DNA of 64,000 nt from Crystallibacter degradans (GTDB lineage Bacteria > Actinomycetota > Actinomycetes > Actinomycetales > Micrococcaceae), in the NCBI RefSeq assembly GCF_012952295.1, contig NZ_JABBCH010000010.1, positions 1 to 64,000 of the forward strand. Reading direction: 5' to 3'. Numbering within the stretch: position 1 is the first letter of the stretch; each line of letters begins with the position of its first letter. The translations under genes and the position numbers were made by a program. The notes below the pieces were generated by a model. The model was not told the origin of the DNA, did no database searches, and saw only the letters and a program-made list of their open reading frames with translations. Positions 39,736-48,215 of the stretch are shown in pieces.

Positions 39736-40347
39736 ATGGCCACAGATCATTACTTCAGTGCGGATCCCGGAAAACCCGAGATCCGAAAGCCTCTGACCGT
39801 AGTGTTGGACGGTGAGTCCCGCCGCTTGACGACGTCCAACGGAATTTTCAGCCCGGAGGGCATTGATAAGGGGACGGCGGTTCTCCTGGCTGAGGTGCCG
39901 GCCCCGCCGGCCAGCGGGAATTTGCTGGACATTGGCTGCGGCTGGGGACCAATCGCTCTCACCCTTGCTTTGAAGTCCCCCGGGGCAACGGTGACTGCCG
40001 TCGACGTCAACCCCCGCTGCATCGCCTTGACCAATGACAACGCCCGCGCGCTCGGGCTGGCGAACGTCCGCGCTTGCCTGCCTGAAGAAGTCGATCCGGC
40101 GCTCCGCTTCGATGCGATCTGGTCCAATCCGCCGATCCGGATCGGCAAGAGCGAGCTGCATTCTCTGCTCATGCTCTGGCTGCCGCGACTCGCGTCTGGG
40201 GGAAACGCCTGGCTAGTGGTGCAGAAGAATCTCGGTTCCGATTCGCTGCAGCGTTGGTTAGCCGCCGAGCTTCCCGGGGAGTTTTCGATACGCCGCGAAA
40301 GCACGGCCAAGGCCTTCAGGATACTGCGGGTCACCCGGGCTGCCTGA
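39736..40347 (+). CDS. RsmC-like class I SAM-dependent methyltransferase
   Basis: A 203-residue methyltransferase-small domain protein. The SAM motif LLDIGCGWGPIA (motif I) and the NPPIR tetrapeptide of N-methyltransferases acting on exocyclic amino groups are present. Residues 1-45 (GKPEIRKPLTVVLDG...TSNGIFSPEGID) match the RsmC/YbxB C-terminal half. Likely a guanine-N2 rRNA methyltransferase; target unproven. Its stop is 2 bases from the convergent dapF stop, leaving no room for a separate terminator. Confidence 0.83.
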   Translation: MATDHYFSADPGKPEIRKPLTVVLDGESRRLTTSNGIFSPEGIDKGTAVLLAEVPAPPASGNLLDIGCGWGPIALTLALKSPGATVTAVDVNPRCIALTNDNARALGLANVRACLPEEVDPALRFDAIWSNPPIRIGKSELHSLLMLWLPRLASGGNAWLVVQKNLGSDSLQRWLAAELPGEFSIRRESTAKAFRILRVTRAA

Positions 40348-40349
40348 AG

Positions 40350-41285
40350 CTAGGCGATGGTCCCGGTGGCGACTAGAACCGCCGGGCCGCTGAGCTGCAC
40401 ATGTTCTTTGCCGTCAAGGCCGGGCAGGAAACTGACATGCACGGTGCCGCCGGGTACCTGCACCTGCCATTCGTTCGGTGCTCCTGAGCCGGCCCAGTGC
40501 CGGATGGCTACGGCCGAGGCGCACGCCCCGGTTCCGCACGACTGTGTTTCGCCGACCCCGCGCTCGTGTACCCGCATGGTGATATGTCCGGCACCGTTGT
40601 GAACCAGCGGCTCGGCCGGGACAACAAATTCGACATTGGTGCCGTTGGCGGGCTGCGGATCAACTTCGGGTGATTCGTGCAGCTTTGTGGCTGCCAGCTC
40701 GTCAAGTTCAGCCAATGCAACCACGGTATGGGGATTTCCCATGCTGATGCTCAGCGCGGGCCGCGGTACCTCCAATCCCTCCGCATTGACCAGGGAATCC
40801 ATGGCTTTGGCGGCGGCCTGGTCGGGAAAGATGAACTCCCAGGGCCCCATATCCACCGCATAGCCGTCGTTGGAGCGCGTGATGACCTTGAGTCCGGCGC
40901 GCGTGCCGATGGTCAGGGACTGCCCCTCGCTCAATGTGACAAAGCCCTGCTCAATCAGGAAGTGCACAAACACGCGAACGCCGTTGCCGCACATTTCCGA
41001 GAAGGATCCGTCCCCGTTGCGGTAGTCCATGAACCATTCGGCCTCGGGCGCCATCATGAGCAGGTCGCGGCCCTCGGCCAGATGCTTGGAACGCACCGCG
41101 CGGATCAGGCCGTCACCGCCGATTCCTTGGTGTCGGTCGCAGAGAACTGCCACAGCTTCCGGCCCGATCTGCCGCGTTCCGTCGGGATCGGCGATCAGGA
41201 CAAAGTCATTGCCGGTGCCGTGACCTTTCGAGAATGCGGTTCCGGAAAGAGAAGTCAGAATTGCTGCGCTGGAAGTATCGGTCAC
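40350..41285 (-). CDS. dapF: Diaminopimelate epimerase
   Basis: A 311-residue PLP-independent epimerase converting LL- to meso-diaminopimelate for lysine and peptidoglycan. The two catalytic cysteines are in MCGNGVRVF and [17 protein letters not shown] near the N-terminus is a family hallmark. It is somewhat longer than the usual 275, with short loop insertions. Overlaps miaA by 4 bases. Confidence 0.95.
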   Translation of the reverse strand: MTDTSSAAILTSLSGTAFSKGHGTGNDFVLIADPDGTRQIGPEAVAVLCDRHQGIGGDGLIRAVRSKHLAEGRDLLMMAPEAEWFMDYRNGDGSFSEMCGNGVRVFVHFLIEQGFVTLSEGQSLTIGTRAGLKVITRSNDGYAVDMGPWEFIFPDQAAAKAMDSLVNAEGLEVPRPALSISMGNPHTVVALAELDELAATKLHESPEVDPQPANGTNVEFVVPAEPLVHNGAGHITMRVHERGVGETQSCGTGACASAVAIRHWAGSGAPNEWQVQVPGGTVHVSFLPGLDGKEHVQLSGPAVLVATGTIA

Positions 41286-42205
41286 TGTCCAAGCTTAGCG
41301 ACCTCGGCCGCCGCCTTGTCCACGAGGAACTCGTCCTTCCAATGAAGCCAATGGATGCGCGGGTCTGCACGGAACCAGGTCAGCTGGCGGCGGGCGAACT
41401 TGCGCGTGGCCACAACTGTTTCCTCAACCGCCCCTTCGATGGACAGCTGTCCGTCAAGTACCCGCAGGAACTGTGAGTATCCTAACGCGCGCGCGGCCGT
41501 CTTCCCGTCCCGCAGCCCGTGGCCTTCCAGCCAACGAACCTCGTCCAACAAGCCCTCCTCGACCATTTGATGGACTCGCAGCGCCAGGCGTTCCTTGAGC
41601 TCGTCCCGCTCTACTTCCAGACCGATCTGTACAGCCGGTTGCCAGTAGCGGCGGTCAGGCATGTAGGAGCTGAACGGACGTCCGGTCAATGCATGGACTT
41701 CAAGGGCACGCACCACCCGGCGCCCATCCCCGAGACGGGCCGCCGAGATCGGGTCCACGGCTGCCAGCCGTTCCCGCATTGCAGGCAGGCCGTGCGCGTC
41801 CAGCTCTGCTTCGAGTTGGCCGCGGAGCCCGGGATCGGTTCCGGGGAAATCGATGACGTCCAGGGCCGCCTTGATGTACAGCCCTGATCCGCCGACGAGA
41901 ATGGCCCGCCGGCCCCTGTTGCTTATGTCGGCAATGGCCGCACGGGCCTGCTGCTGGAACGCCGAAACGCTGGCTTCCTGACGGACATCAAGAATGTCGA
42001 GCAGGTGGTGGGGTACTCCCTGGCGTTCGACCGCGGGCATCTTGGCCGTGCCGATATCCATGCCGCGGTAGAACTGCATGGCATCGGCGTTGATAATTTC
42101 GGCATCAATCCGCTGCGCCAACGCGACGGCCAGATCCGATTTGCCCGAGCCGGTAGGTCCGACGACCGCAATGACCGGCGGCGCCGGCGCGGCTCCGTTG
42201 CCCAT
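41282..42205 (-). CDS. miaA: tRNA dimethylallyltransferase
   Basis: A 307-residue enzyme adding dimethylallyl to A37 of tRNAs reading UNN codons. The P-loop [11 protein letters not shown] is at about 16-26, [17 protein letters not shown] follows, and [10 protein letters not shown] is near the C-terminus. It supplies the substrate for MiaB, encoded 12 bases upstream. Confidence 0.96.
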   Translation of the reverse strand: MGNGAAPAPPVIAVVGPTGSGKSDLAVALAQRIDAEIINADAMQFYRGMDIGTAKMPAVERQGVPHHLLDILDVRQEASVSAFQQQARAAIADISNRGRRAILVGGSGLYIKAALDVIDFPGTDPGLRGQLEAELDAHGLPAMRERLAAVDPISAARLGDGRRVVRALEVHALTGRPFSSYMPDRRYWQPAVQIGLEVERDELKERLALRVHQMVEEGLLDEVRWLEGHGLRDGKTAARALGYSQFLRVLDGQLSIEGAVEETVVATRKFARRQLTWFRADPRIHWLHWKDEFLVDKAAAEVAKLGQ

Positions 42206-42217
42206 TCCGTCCCCGGG

Positions 42218-43747
42218 TTAGTTGCTGCGGACAGGCAGTACCGGCATCCCCAGGGATACGGCAGCCTTGGCTCCGCTGGCCGACCCAGCCGACGGAACGC
42301 CACAGGATTCAGCCTGGGACCGGTCCCATGCATCTCCCGCGCGGGACCGGCGTACCGAGTAATCGGCGGCGTTGTCCGGGTCGGCAACGAGATGGAACGG
42401 TGCGGCCTCCGTAATTGCCACTGTCACCAGGTCCCCGGGACGCGGTGGCTCTGCGCCTGCCGGCACCGAGAAGTGGACCAGCCGCTGGTCGCGGGACCGG
42501 CCCGACAACCGATGGGTCTCGCTGGCTTTGCGGCCTTGCTGAGCGGTGACCATGACTTCGACCCGGTGTCCTACCTGCTTGGCGTTCTCCTCCGCGGAAA
42601 TCCTGTCCTGCAAGGCCGTGAGTCGCTCATAGCGTTCCTGGACAACGGATTTGGGAAGCTGGTCCGGCAGCTCCGCGGCCGGCGTCCCCGGACGCTTCGA
42701 GTATTGGAACGTAAATGCGGTTGCAAAGCGGGACTTCTCCACCACATCCAGCGTCGCCTGGAAGTCTTCCTCGGTTTCCCCGGGGAATCCTACGATGATG
42801 TCGGTTGAAATGGCCGCGTGCGGGATGCGGTCCCGCACTTTGTCCAGGATGCCCAGGAACTTGGTTGACCGATAGGAGCGGCGCATGTCCTTGAGCACCT
42901 TGTCCGAACCCGACTGCAGCGGCATGTGCAGCTGGGGCATGACATTGGGCGTTTCCGCCATCGCATCGATGACGTCGTCAGTAAACGCAGCCGGATGCGG
43001 ACTCGTGAACCGCACCCGCTCAAGACCCTGAATATCGCCGCACGCGCGCAGCAGCTTAGCGAACGCACCCCGGTCGCCGAATTCGACGCCGTACGAGTTC
43101 ACGTTCTGCCCTAGCAGGGTAACTTCGATGGCGCCATCGTCGACCAATGCCTGGATTTCGGACAGGATGTCCCCTGGCCTGCGGTCCCGTTCCTTGCCTC
43201 GAAGGGACGGCACAATGCAAAACGTGCAGGTGTTGTTGCAGCCCACCGAAATGGAGACCCAGCCCGAGTAGACCGCATCCCGCTTTGTCGGCAGCGTGGA
43301 GGGAAAGACGTCCAGGGATTCGAGGATCTCCAGCTGTGCCTCGTTATTGTGCCGCGCCCGTTCCAGCAGCGTCGGCAGCGAGCCCACGTTATGCGTGCCG
43401 AAGACCACGTCAACCCATGGAGCCTTCTTAAGGATTGTCTCCCGGTCTTTCTGCGCCAAACATCCACCGACGGCTATCTGCATACCGGGGTTCTGTTCCT
43501 TGACGGGAGCCAACTGGCCGAGGTTTCCGTACAGCTTGTTGTCCGCGTTTTCGCGTACTGCACAAGTGTTGAAAACAACGACGTCGGCCCGGGCGCCTTG
43601 CGCTTCCACCAGACCTGCATTCTCCAACAGGCCGGACAGGCGTTCGGAGTCATGCACGTTCATTTGGCAGCCAAAGGTCCGTACCTGATATGTACGTTGG
43701 GTGCCTTCGGGCAGGATCGATTCGGGGGCAGGGATGGTCACGCTCAC
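42218..43747 (-). CDS. miaB: tRNA-2-methylthio-N6-dimethylallyladenosine synthase
   Basis: A 509-residue radical SAM methylthiotransferase. The N-terminal UPF0004 domain carries cysteines in TFGCQMN, NTCAVRE and GGCLAQ for one 4Fe-4S cluster; the radical SAM motif CNNTCTFC holds the other. A TRAM domain (about 385-455) ends the core. The last 45 residues are a low-complexity tail. Confidence 0.95.
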   Translation of the reverse strand: MSVTIPAPESILPEGTQRTYQVRTFGCQMNVHDSERLSGLLENAGLVEAQGARADVVVFNTCAVRENADNKLYGNLGQLAPVKEQNPGMQIAVGGCLAQKDRETILKKAPWVDVVFGTHNVGSLPTLLERARHNNEAQLEILESLDVFPSTLPTKRDAVYSGWVSISVGCNNTCTFCIVPSLRGKERDRRPGDILSEIQALVDDGAIEVTLLGQNVNSYGVEFGDRGAFAKLLRACGDIQGLERVRFTSPHPAAFTDDVIDAMAETPNVMPQLHMPLQSGSDKVLKDMRRSYRSTKFLGILDKVRDRIPHAAISTDIIVGFPGETEEDFQATLDVVEKSRFATAFTFQYSKRPGTPAAELPDQLPKSVVQERYERLTALQDRISAEENAKQVGHRVEVMVTAQQGRKASETHRLSGRSRDQRLVHFSVPAGAEPPRPGDLVTVAITEAAPFHLVADPDNAADYSVRRSRAGDAWDRSQAESCGVPSAGSASGAKAAVSLGMPVLPVRSN

Positions 43748-43819
43748 CTCTTAAGGGTAAGACCTGCCAAGCAGGTCGCCACAATCGGCACCCGAGGACC
43801 CAGGGCAAACACGTATTTG

Positions 43820-44377
43820 TCAGTCCCAGGTTCCCTGCGGGACGTCGAGTTCCTCGTTCACCACGCGAAACGCCATCGAGGGCGGATAGCCCTTCCGGGC
43901 CAGCATGGCAACCAGGCGCCGCACGTGCTTGTCCCTAACGAGACGGTCGCCCAGATTCCAGTCGGGCCGGATTTTCCGGCGGATCAGCTCCCTGGCACTT
44001 TCCAGTTCGTCCTCGGGCGTCAACTGGTTGAGCGCTTGGTCCGCCATGTCTCCGTCGATGCCTTTGTCCGCCAACTCCCGCTTGAGCGCCCCACGAGCCA
44101 AAGCCCGCGTCTGGGACCGGCTGCGCACCCACATTCGGGCGAATTCAGCGTCATCGATGAGCTGAACCTCTTCGAACCTGTCCAGCACGGCAGCCGCGAC
44201 ATCGCCGGGAACATCGCGCTCGGCCAGCTTCTCCGCCAATTGCTTTCTGCTGCGGGGAGCCATCGTGAGCTGCCGCAGAACTATTGACCGCGCCACCTCA
44301 TGCGGGTCCGCTTCGGAAGCCTGGTACGCAGGGCTGCCGGGAGTTGGCCCCGCAGCCCTGCTTCTTTTGCCGGTCAT
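43820..44377 (-). CDS. recX: Regulatory protein RecX
   Basis: A 185-residue RecX made of tandem three-helix repeats. VARSIVLRQLTMAPRSRKQL and ALARGALKRELADKGID are family signatures. It modulates RecA filaments. It follows recA by 6 bases, as usual. The first 30 residues are a Pro/Ala-rich lead. Confidence 0.92.
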   Translation of the reverse strand: MTGKRSRAAGPTPGSPAYQASEADPHEVARSIVLRQLTMAPRSRKQLAEKLAERDVPGDVAAAVLDRFEEVQLIDDAEFARMWVRSRSQTRALARGALKRELADKGIDGDMADQALNQLTPEDELESARELIRRKIRPDWNLGDRLVRDKHVRRLVAMLARKGYPPSMAFRVVNEELDVPQGTWD

Positions 44378-44383
44378 GACAGG

Positions 44384-45436
44384 CTAGAAACCGTCGACGG
44401 CCTTGAGCTTGGGCTCCCCGCCTTCGCCCTCGTCCGGCACAACCCCGATGCCAAGCTTCTCCCTGATCCGGCGTTCGATCTCGTCCGCCAGGTCCGGGTT
44501 GTCAACCAGGAATCTGCGCGCATTTTCTTTACCCTGGCCCAGCTGGTCACCGTCGTAGGTGAACCAGGCACCCGACTTCTTGACCAGCGACTGCTCAACA
44601 CCCATATCGATCAGGCCGCCCTCGCGGGAAATGCCGTGCCCGTACAGAATGTCGAATTCCGCCTGCTTGAAGGGCGGAGCCATCTTGTTCTTGACGATCT
44701 TGGCCCGGGTGCGGTTACCGACGGGGTTGGAGCCTTCCTTCAAGGTCTCGATCCGCCGAACATCGATGCGGACCGAGGCGTAGAACTTCAGGGCCTTACC
44801 ACCGGTGGTCGTCTCCGGGCTGCCGAAGAAGACACCGATCTTTTCACGCAGCTGGTTGATGAAGATCGCCGTCGTCTTGCTCTGGTGCAGCCGGCCCGCG
44901 ATCTTACGCAGAGCCTGGCTCATCAGCCGGGCTTGGAGCCCGACATGCGTGTCGCCCATTTCGCCTTCAATTTCGGCCCGTGGAACGAGCGCAGCGACCG
45001 AGTCAATGACGACGATGTCCAACGACCCCGAGCCAATGAGCATGTCCATGATTTCCAGCGCCTGCTCACCGGTATCCGGCTGTGACACGAGCAAAGCATC
45101 AGTATCCACCCCAAGCTTTTTGGCATACTCGGGATCCAAGGCATGTTCCGCGTCGATAAACGCGGCAATACCGCCCTTGCGCTGCGCATTGGCAACGGCA
45201 TGCAAAGCCAACGTGGTCTTACCGGAAGATTCCGGACCATAGATTTCCACCACGCGCCCGCGTGGCAGTCCGCCGATGCCCAAAGCTATGTCCAGGGCAA
45301 TGGAACTGGTGGAAATTGTTTCGATGGGCGCCCGGGTGTCATCGCCGAGGCGCATGATTGAGCCCTTGCCAAACTGCTTATCGATTTGTGCAAGCGCTGC
45401 TTCCAGAGCCTTCTCGCGGTCAGCTGGTGCGGCCAT
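44384..45436 (-). CDS. recA: Recombinase RecA
   Basis: A 350-residue recombinase and LexA co-protease. Walker [10 protein letters not shown] is at about 69-77, and loop L2 follows [21 protein letters not shown]. The acidic C-terminus is short. No intein is present. GAGGTGAAG precedes the ATG. An imperfect SOS box lies about 170 bp upstream. Confidence 0.98.
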   Translation of the reverse strand: MAAPADREKALEAALAQIDKQFGKGSIMRLGDDTRAPIETISTSSIALDIALGIGGLPRGRVVEIYGPESSGKTTLALHAVANAQRKGGIAAFIDAEHALDPEYAKKLGVDTDALLVSQPDTGEQALEIMDMLIGSGSLDIVVIDSVAALVPRAEIEGEMGDTHVGLQARLMSQALRKIAGRLHQSKTTAIFINQLREKIGVFFGSPETTTGGKALKFYASVRIDVRRIETLKEGSNPVGNRTRAKIVKNKMAPPFKQAEFDILYGHGISREGGLIDMGVEQSLVKKSGAWFTYDGDQLGQGKENARRFLVDNPDLADEIERRIREKLGIGVVPDEGEGGEPKLKAVDGF

Positions 45437-45604
45437 TCTTCACCTCGGTATCTTGGGGCCCCTCAGGACCATGTTCATTACTCACTCTGACCGTAGCTTT
45501 CCGCACTGACAGAATCTGATCAGGGATGTCGTTTGTGGATAATCCGCGCACACTGCGCAGATTCCAGCCTCTGTGTAGGAGCTTATCCGCTCACAAGCAC
45601 TGAT

Positions 45605-45620
45605 TCGAACACATCTGCGA
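45605..45620. promoter_or_regulatory. Imperfect SOS box upstream of recA
   Basis: TCGAAC-ACAT-CTGCGA on the plus strand. One half-site is perfect and the other matches 4 of 6. It lies 169 bp from the recA start in the 205-bp gap between recA and the DUF3046 gene. Confidence 0.45.
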
Positions 45621-45641
45621 ATTTTCTAGGCGTGTCGGTAC

Positions 45642-45863
45642 TTATCGGGACGGCTTGATATCCCGGCCCAGACGTCGCTCGGCCGGCACGTCCTGCATCT
45701 CGCACACGGCCAGCCAGACCGATTTTGGCGGTATCCCCGCTTCGAGAGCGGCCATGGCAGTCCTCCCGCCGAGCCCCGTCAGAACGAGGTCCGCAGCGAG
45801 GACACGCGAATATCCCGGCCCGAACTCGTCATCCATCAGTCGCCAGAAGTCACTTATGCGCAC
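45642..45863 (-). CDS. DUF3046 family protein
   Basis: A 73-residue cytoplasmic protein beginning MRISDFWRLMDDEFG, characteristic of the actinobacterial DUF3046 family found next to recA. GTG 45863 has GAGGA about 8 bases upstream. Function unknown. Upstream of recA on the same strand and divergent from marR. Confidence 0.85.
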   Translation of the reverse strand: MRISDFWRLMDDEFGPGYSRVLAADLVLTGLGGRTAMAALEAGIPPKSVWLAVCEMQDVPAERRLGRDIKPSR

Positions 45864-45913
45864 ATTTCCATCCTCTCACGGCAGCGCCTGCGACGGGAGT
45901 TCCACCGTCTCAC

Positions 45914-45919
45914 TACAAT
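45914..45919 (+). promoter_or_regulatory. -10 element of the MarR gene (leaderless start predicted)
   Basis: TACAAT, 5 of 6 matches to consensus, six bases before the ATG at 45926; no ribosome binding site. Confidence 0.6.
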
Positions 45920-45925
45920 GGCTTC

Positions 45926-46420
45926 ATGACCCGACAGGATCCCGCACCGGACGAGACTGGTTTCGACGTGGCAATCGATGCCCTGGAACAACAGCTCAGT
46001 CTCCTGTGGCGCCGCGCCCGAGCCAACTCCCACCGTGTGGCACGTCAGGTGCACCCGGACATGGAGCCGGCAGCGTATGGGCTGCTGATGCTGCTGCAGC
46101 GAGAGGACTCGATGCGCCTGACCGAGCTGGCAGCCAGCATCGGGGTGGGTAAACCTTCCGTCAGCCGTCAGGTCGCACTCCTTGAGCAGCTGGGCTTGGT
46201 CCAGAAGGAAACGGATCCGCTGGACGCCCGCGCCCAGGCCATCACCCTGACCGAAGCCGGTCGGGAGAAATTGCACTCCGCCCAAACCGCCAGGAAGGCA
46301 GCCTTCCATGACCGGCTCGGAGACTGGAGTGTGGACGATCTAACGTCCCTTGCCCAGTTACTTGACCGCCTCAACGAGTCCTATGCCCATGAACAGCCGG
46401 TGGCGCACGACCAGCCCTGA
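45926..46420 (+). CDS. MarR-family transcriptional regulator
   Basis: A 164-residue winged-helix regulator. The DNA-binding core reads MRLTELAASIGVGKPSVSRQVALLEQLGLV, followed by the DPLDARAQAITLTEAG wing. Helices at both ends form the dimer interface. No adjacent effector gene suggests its target. ATG 45926 fits the family start. Confidence 0.88.
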   Translation: MTRQDPAPDETGFDVAIDALEQQLSLLWRRARANSHRVARQVHPDMEPAAYGLLMLLQREDSMRLTELAASIGVGKPSVSRQVALLEQLGLVQKETDPLDARAQAITLTEAGREKLHSAQTARKAAFHDRLGDWSVDDLTSLAQLLDRLNESYAHEQPVAHDQP

Positions 46421-46463
46421 GAAAGACTGCGCACGCCGCGTCGCGGGCACTAAAACCGCGCAA

Positions 46464-46510
46464 CAAAAAAGCGGGCCGGTTACCTGACCCCAAGTAACCG
46501 GCCCGCTTAT
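46464..46510. terminator. Bidirectional terminator between marR and clgR
   Basis: A perfect 13-bp stem, GCGGGCCGGTTAC (46471-46483) with 46494-46506, and a 10-base loop. Six A residues on the left give a U-tract for minus-strand clgR transcripts; TTATT follows on the plus side for marR. Confidence 0.9.
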
Positions 46511-46517
46511 TGGCGTG

Positions 46518-46958
46518 TTAGGACCGCGCGGATGCGAGCCCGCGGCTCAGGCCGTCCGGCAGTTCGTCCGGAATGTCGGCGACAAACTCGCGGGAAAGTT
46601 CCTGCGGCACGGTATCGGGTATGACCACACCTTCTGCAACAGCGACGCGATCACTGACTTCGCGGAGCATCAGGGAAAGCGGAACATCAAGAGCCGAGCA
46701 GATAGACGAGAGAAGCTCTGAAGATGCTTCCTTCTGGCCACGCTCCACTTCGCTCAGGTAACCGAGGGAAACACGGGCGCTGTGTGAAACTTCGCGCAGG
46801 GTGCGGCCCTGCCGCTGCCGGACGTCGCGCAAGACGTCACCGATCTCGTGGCGTAGCACTACCATTTTGCGCTCCTTCTGCTCCCGGTGGGATTCTTCCG
46901 TCAGACCCACATCACGCCAACGGACGACGCCGTTTACGGACACGGGTTGCTTGACCAT
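46518..46958 (-). CDS. clgR: ClgR-type XRE-family regulator
   Basis: A 146-residue regulator with an HTH at about 38-92 ([19 protein letters not shown], then [19 protein letters not shown]) nearly identical to actinobacterial ClgR, which activates clp protease and stress genes. The small residues at the C-terminus (SRGLASARS) resemble ClgR tails degraded by ClpCP. ATG 46958 (MVKQPV) is used with AAGG 8 bases upstream; ATG 46865 is a shorter alternative. Confidence 0.88.
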   Translation of the reverse strand: MVKQPVSVNGVVRWRDVGLTEESHREQKERKMVVLRHEIGDVLRDVRQRQGRTLREVSHSARVSLGYLSEVERGQKEASSELLSSICSALDVPLSLMLREVSDRVAVAEGVVIPDTVPQELSREFVADIPDELPDGLSRGLASARS

Positions 46959-47100
46959 CTGTATCGCCTTACTCCCTCAATGCATGGCGGCTGCTGCCGC
47001 TTGTCTCCAGCTTAGGCCAACTACCGTAACAGTTGCTGACACCTTTGATAACTACTGGGCTAATTATTTTGTTCCCGTGACATGAAAGATGCGGGATAGG

Positions 47101-47601
47101 TCACCTTTGACCACGCGCCGCTGTGGTCCGCTGGATAGCATCCAGCAACTGTTCCAATGCGGCTTCCTCCGCTTGGGCACGGATTTCTGCCCGCCCGCCG
47201 CTGAAGGTAAAGCCCACCGCAGCCGAACCGTCCGCACCGGCAGTTCCAATGAATACAGTGCCTACTGGCTTGCCCCCGTGCGGTTCCGGACCAGCCACAC
47301 CGGTGGTCGAAACAGCAATGTCGGCGCCAAGGACCCGACGGGCTCCTTCAGCCATTTGCCTGGCCACATCGGCGTGGACCGACCCCTCTGTGGCCAGCAG
47401 GTCCTGATCAACCCCGAGCACGCCCGACTTCACCTCGCTCTGGTAAGACACGATGCCGCCCTGCAAGGCAGCCGACGCGCCGGGAACGGTTGCCAGTGCC
47501 GAAGAGACCATTCCGGCAGTCAGTGATTCGGCCGTGCCGATTGTCACGCCGTCCGCGACGGCGGCCAGGACAACCTGCTGCGCCAACGTATGCTCGTTCA
47601 C
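47101..47601 (-). CDS. pncC: CinA C-terminal family nicotinamide-nucleotide amidohydrolase
   Basis: A 166-residue stand-alone CinA C-terminal domain deamidating NMN. IGTAESLTAGMVSSALATVPGAS and STTGVAGPEPHGGKPVGTV carry the family's active-site Ser/Lys region. Start GTG 47601 overlaps the pgsA stop (GTGA). The competence-damage N-terminal domain is absent. Confidence 0.9.
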   Translation of the reverse strand: MNEHTLAQQVVLAAVADGVTIGTAESLTAGMVSSALATVPGASAALQGGIVSYQSEVKSGVLGVDQDLLATEGSVHADVARQMAEGARRVLGADIAVSTTGVAGPEPHGGKPVGTVFIGTAGADGSAAVGFTFSGGRAEIRAQAEEAALEQLLDAIQRTTAARGQR

Positions 47602-48197
47602 TTTCCGGCCTCCCGTCGTGCCCCGGACCGTAGCCGGACAGCTTTGAGAACATAGTCGACGCCGGTCACCACTGTCACCAGCACTGCCACCAACATGACA
47701 ATAAAGGCGATCCAGACTGCCCACTCCCCCAGCCAGGTTCCCAGCGGCAGCAGATACAGGAAGATGGCAAGGGTCTGGAGAACGGTCTTCAACTTGCCGC
47801 CTCGCGACGCCGGCATGACGCCATACTTGATCACCACGAACCGCAACAAAGTGATGCCGAGTTCGCGCACCAGGATGACCACCGTGATCCACCAAGGCAA
47901 TTCGCCGAGGACAGACAGGAGGATGAGGGCGGACCCGATCAGCAGCTTGTCGGCAATCGGATCGGCAATCTTGCCGAAGTTGGTGATCAGGCCCCTGCTG
48001 CGGGCCAGATCGCCGTCCAGTTTGTCGGTGTAGATAGCAACGGCGAAAACGACGACGGCGATCCACCGGAACAGCCCGTGCTCGGCGTTGTCCGCGAGCA
48101 GAAGCCAGATGAAGACCGGCACCAGGAGGATGCGCACCGTCGTGAGGACGTTGGCAATGTTGAGCGTGGGCACCGGATGGGCTGGTGAATCAGTCAC
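47598..48197 (-). CDS. pgsA: CDP-diacylglycerol-glycerol-3-phosphate 3-phosphatidyltransferase (PgsA type)
   Basis: A 199-residue integral membrane enzyme of phosphatidylglycerol synthesis with about six helices. The CDP-alcohol phosphotransferase motif DGDLARSRGLITNFGKIADP continues IADK (DGxxARxxxxxxxxGxxxDxxxD). It follows ftsK by 18 bases and overlaps pncC. Confidence 0.92.
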   Translation of the reverse strand: MTDSPAHPVPTLNIANVLTTVRILLVPVFIWLLLADNAEHGLFRWIAVVVFAVAIYTDKLDGDLARSRGLITNFGKIADPIADKLLIGSALILLSVLGELPWWITVVILVRELGITLLRFVVIKYGVMPASRGGKLKTVLQTLAIFLYLLPLGTWLGEWAVWIAFIVMLVAVLVTVVTGVDYVLKAVRLRSGARREAGK

Positions 48198-48215
48198 GAC
48201 GCTAAGGTTACCCGT

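Noticed and set aside
44384-45436. Possible intein in recA, as in some mycobacteria
   Set aside because: The 350-residue frame is continuous and of normal RecA length.
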